Assembly (NCBI GenBank): GCA_040002845.1
Contig: JBDUDR010000063.1
Span: 1 to 14,559, forward strand
Length of the DNA: 14,559 nucleotides
From: JBDUDR01 sp040002845
GTDB lineage: Bacteria > Actinomycetota > Actinomycetes > Propionibacteriales > Nocardioidaceae
Direction: 5' to 3'
Below, piece by piece: positions 13,880 through 14,559 of the stretch (within the stretch, counting starts at the first letter, position 1; the number at the start of each line of letters is the position of its first letter). The translations under genes and the position numbers were made by a program. The notes below the pieces were generated by a model. That model saw only the letters and a program-made list of their open reading frames with translations, did no database searches and was not told the DNA's origin.

Positions 13880-14209
13880 TCAACCCAGCCCGGACTGTCC
13901 TGATCCCGAGGACGGGTCCCCGGTCAGCGCAGCCAGGGCCGCCAACGCGCCGTACGCAAGAATCGCGAGCAGGTATCCCGAGGTGAACAGCGCCAAGGCC
14001 CGTCCGACCCGGGACCTGACCGCGGTGACGAGGCAGACACCGGCCAGGATCACGCCGCCCGCGAGAGCAATCGGCGGCATCAGGAAGGAGAGTGCAGCTC
14101 CCAGGACCAAACCGGCTCCGAGGCGCCACCATCGTGCAAGGTGGACCTCACTGCTGCCTGATGACATCGATGTGTCGATGGCCAATCTCCGTTCGCTGAT
14201 GCGGGTCAC
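13880..14209 (-). CDS. Possible small membrane protein of unknown function
   Basis: Open frame of 109 aa that I do not recognise. Residues 31-96 are strongly hydrophobic and would form two or three membrane helices (LGAGLVLGAALSFLMPPIALAG, GVILAGVCLVTAV, LALFTSGYLLAILAYGALAAL), with a basic turn RSRVGRA between them and a small Gly/Ser tail. The patterned hydrophobicity favours a real gene. The start is uncertain: GTG 14209 has no good ribosome binding site or leaderless -10, and ATG 14167 is an alternative that would begin just before the first helix. It is the only credible gene between the two inverted 21-bp arrays. It could be cargo, or simply a chromosomal gene flanked by the repeats. 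Confidence 0.45.
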   Translation of the reverse strand: MTRISERRLAIDTSMSSGSSEVHLARWWRLGAGLVLGAALSFLMPPIALAGGVILAGVCLVTAVRSRVGRALALFTSGYLLAILAYGALAALAALTGDPSSGSGQSGLG

Positions 14210-14502
14210 GGCGTTGTAGTGATCCGCACGTAGTGCATGAGCCAGGTGAAGCCGCCCGACCTAGAGACACTGTACGTCCAGTACCAGCCGCAATAGTGCC
14301 GTCCCTAGAGCCAGGTTTTGGAGTGATTCGTGTGGGTCGTTCATGGCCAACCACGCCAGAAATTCCTCGGCAGGTTTATCCTCGCGGCACTCATCACGCA
14401 CCACCGCGTCCGCAATTGTCAGACACGCCGTAGACGACTCGTGCGGAGCGACCGCAGCGAGGTACGGAACGGCGAAGCGGTCCCGCCGGCACCTGCTTCC
14501 TG
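14210..14502. other. Noncoding stretch before the right array
   Basis: No credible gene, tRNA or hairpin terminator was seen here. Short open frames are present but lack family features and ribosome binding sites. Confidence 0.5.
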
Positions 14503-14559
14503 CGGAACAAGTGTCGGATCGCGCCGAACAAGTGTCGGATCGCGCCGAACAAGTGTCGG
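14503..14559 (-). repeat. Tandem 21-bp repeat array, right copy (cut by the window end)
   Basis: Units run 14503-14523, 14524-14544 and 14545 to the edge (15 bases). Each contains GAACAAGTGTCGGATCGCG or its start, the reverse complement of the left-array unit with C in place of T in the tail (TTGTTCGG versus TTATTCGG). The array clearly continues beyond the window. Confidence 0.85.

Overview
The window is chromosomal DNA from a high-GC Gram-positive bacterium of the Actinomycetes. This is supported by GTG starts, actinobacterial marker genes (CarD, MshA of mycothiol biosynthesis, SenX3/RegX3, an HbhA-like protein, a DUF2516 protein) and gene neighbourhoods that recall the mycobacterial mshA-ybjN-gpm-senX3-regX3, carD/lpqE and XRE-hbhA-DUF2516 blocks. 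The genus cannot be fixed from sequence alone; something near the Propionibacteriales (Nocardioides-like) is a guess.

Layout. Positions 1-67 hold the first codons of carD (minus), divergent from an LpqE-like lipoprotein (311-928, plus). Positions 952-2840 hold regX3 and senX3 (minus, 4-bp overlap), divergent from phoU (2973-3626, plus). The 130-bp divergent region carries a PHO-box-like direct repeat, so this block is the phosphate-sensing unit. A 0.5-kb stretch without a credible gene follows. Positions 4168-6774 hold a minus-strand run mshA > ybjN > gpm (mycothiol step 1, YbjN protein, phosphoglycerate mutase). Upstream of it, also minus, is a secreted neprosin-like protein (6839-7729). It is divergent from typA/bipA (7956-9866), which is followed by a secreted sulfatase (10124-11563), both plus. 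Converging on these is a minus-strand series: XRE regulator, HbhA-like protein, DUF2516 membrane protein and macro-domain hydrolase (13465 down to 11637).

The last kilobase is accessory-looking. A 21-bp tandem repeat array at 13587-13670 and a second array of the same unit in inverted orientation at 14503-14559, cut by the window end, enclose about 0.83 kb with one possible small membrane protein gene. The arrays resemble the multi-repeat termini of some insertion sequences, but no transposase is visible.

Two things deserve most attention. One is the inverted 21-bp arrays. The other is a repeated arrangement in which a -10-like hexamer lies exactly six bases before a start codon that lacks a Shine-Dalgarno sequence (phoU, senX3, gpm, DUF2516, XRE), implying leaderless mRNAs. 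No clearly new multi-gene defence or biosynthetic system is visible; most genes are core actinobacterial functions.
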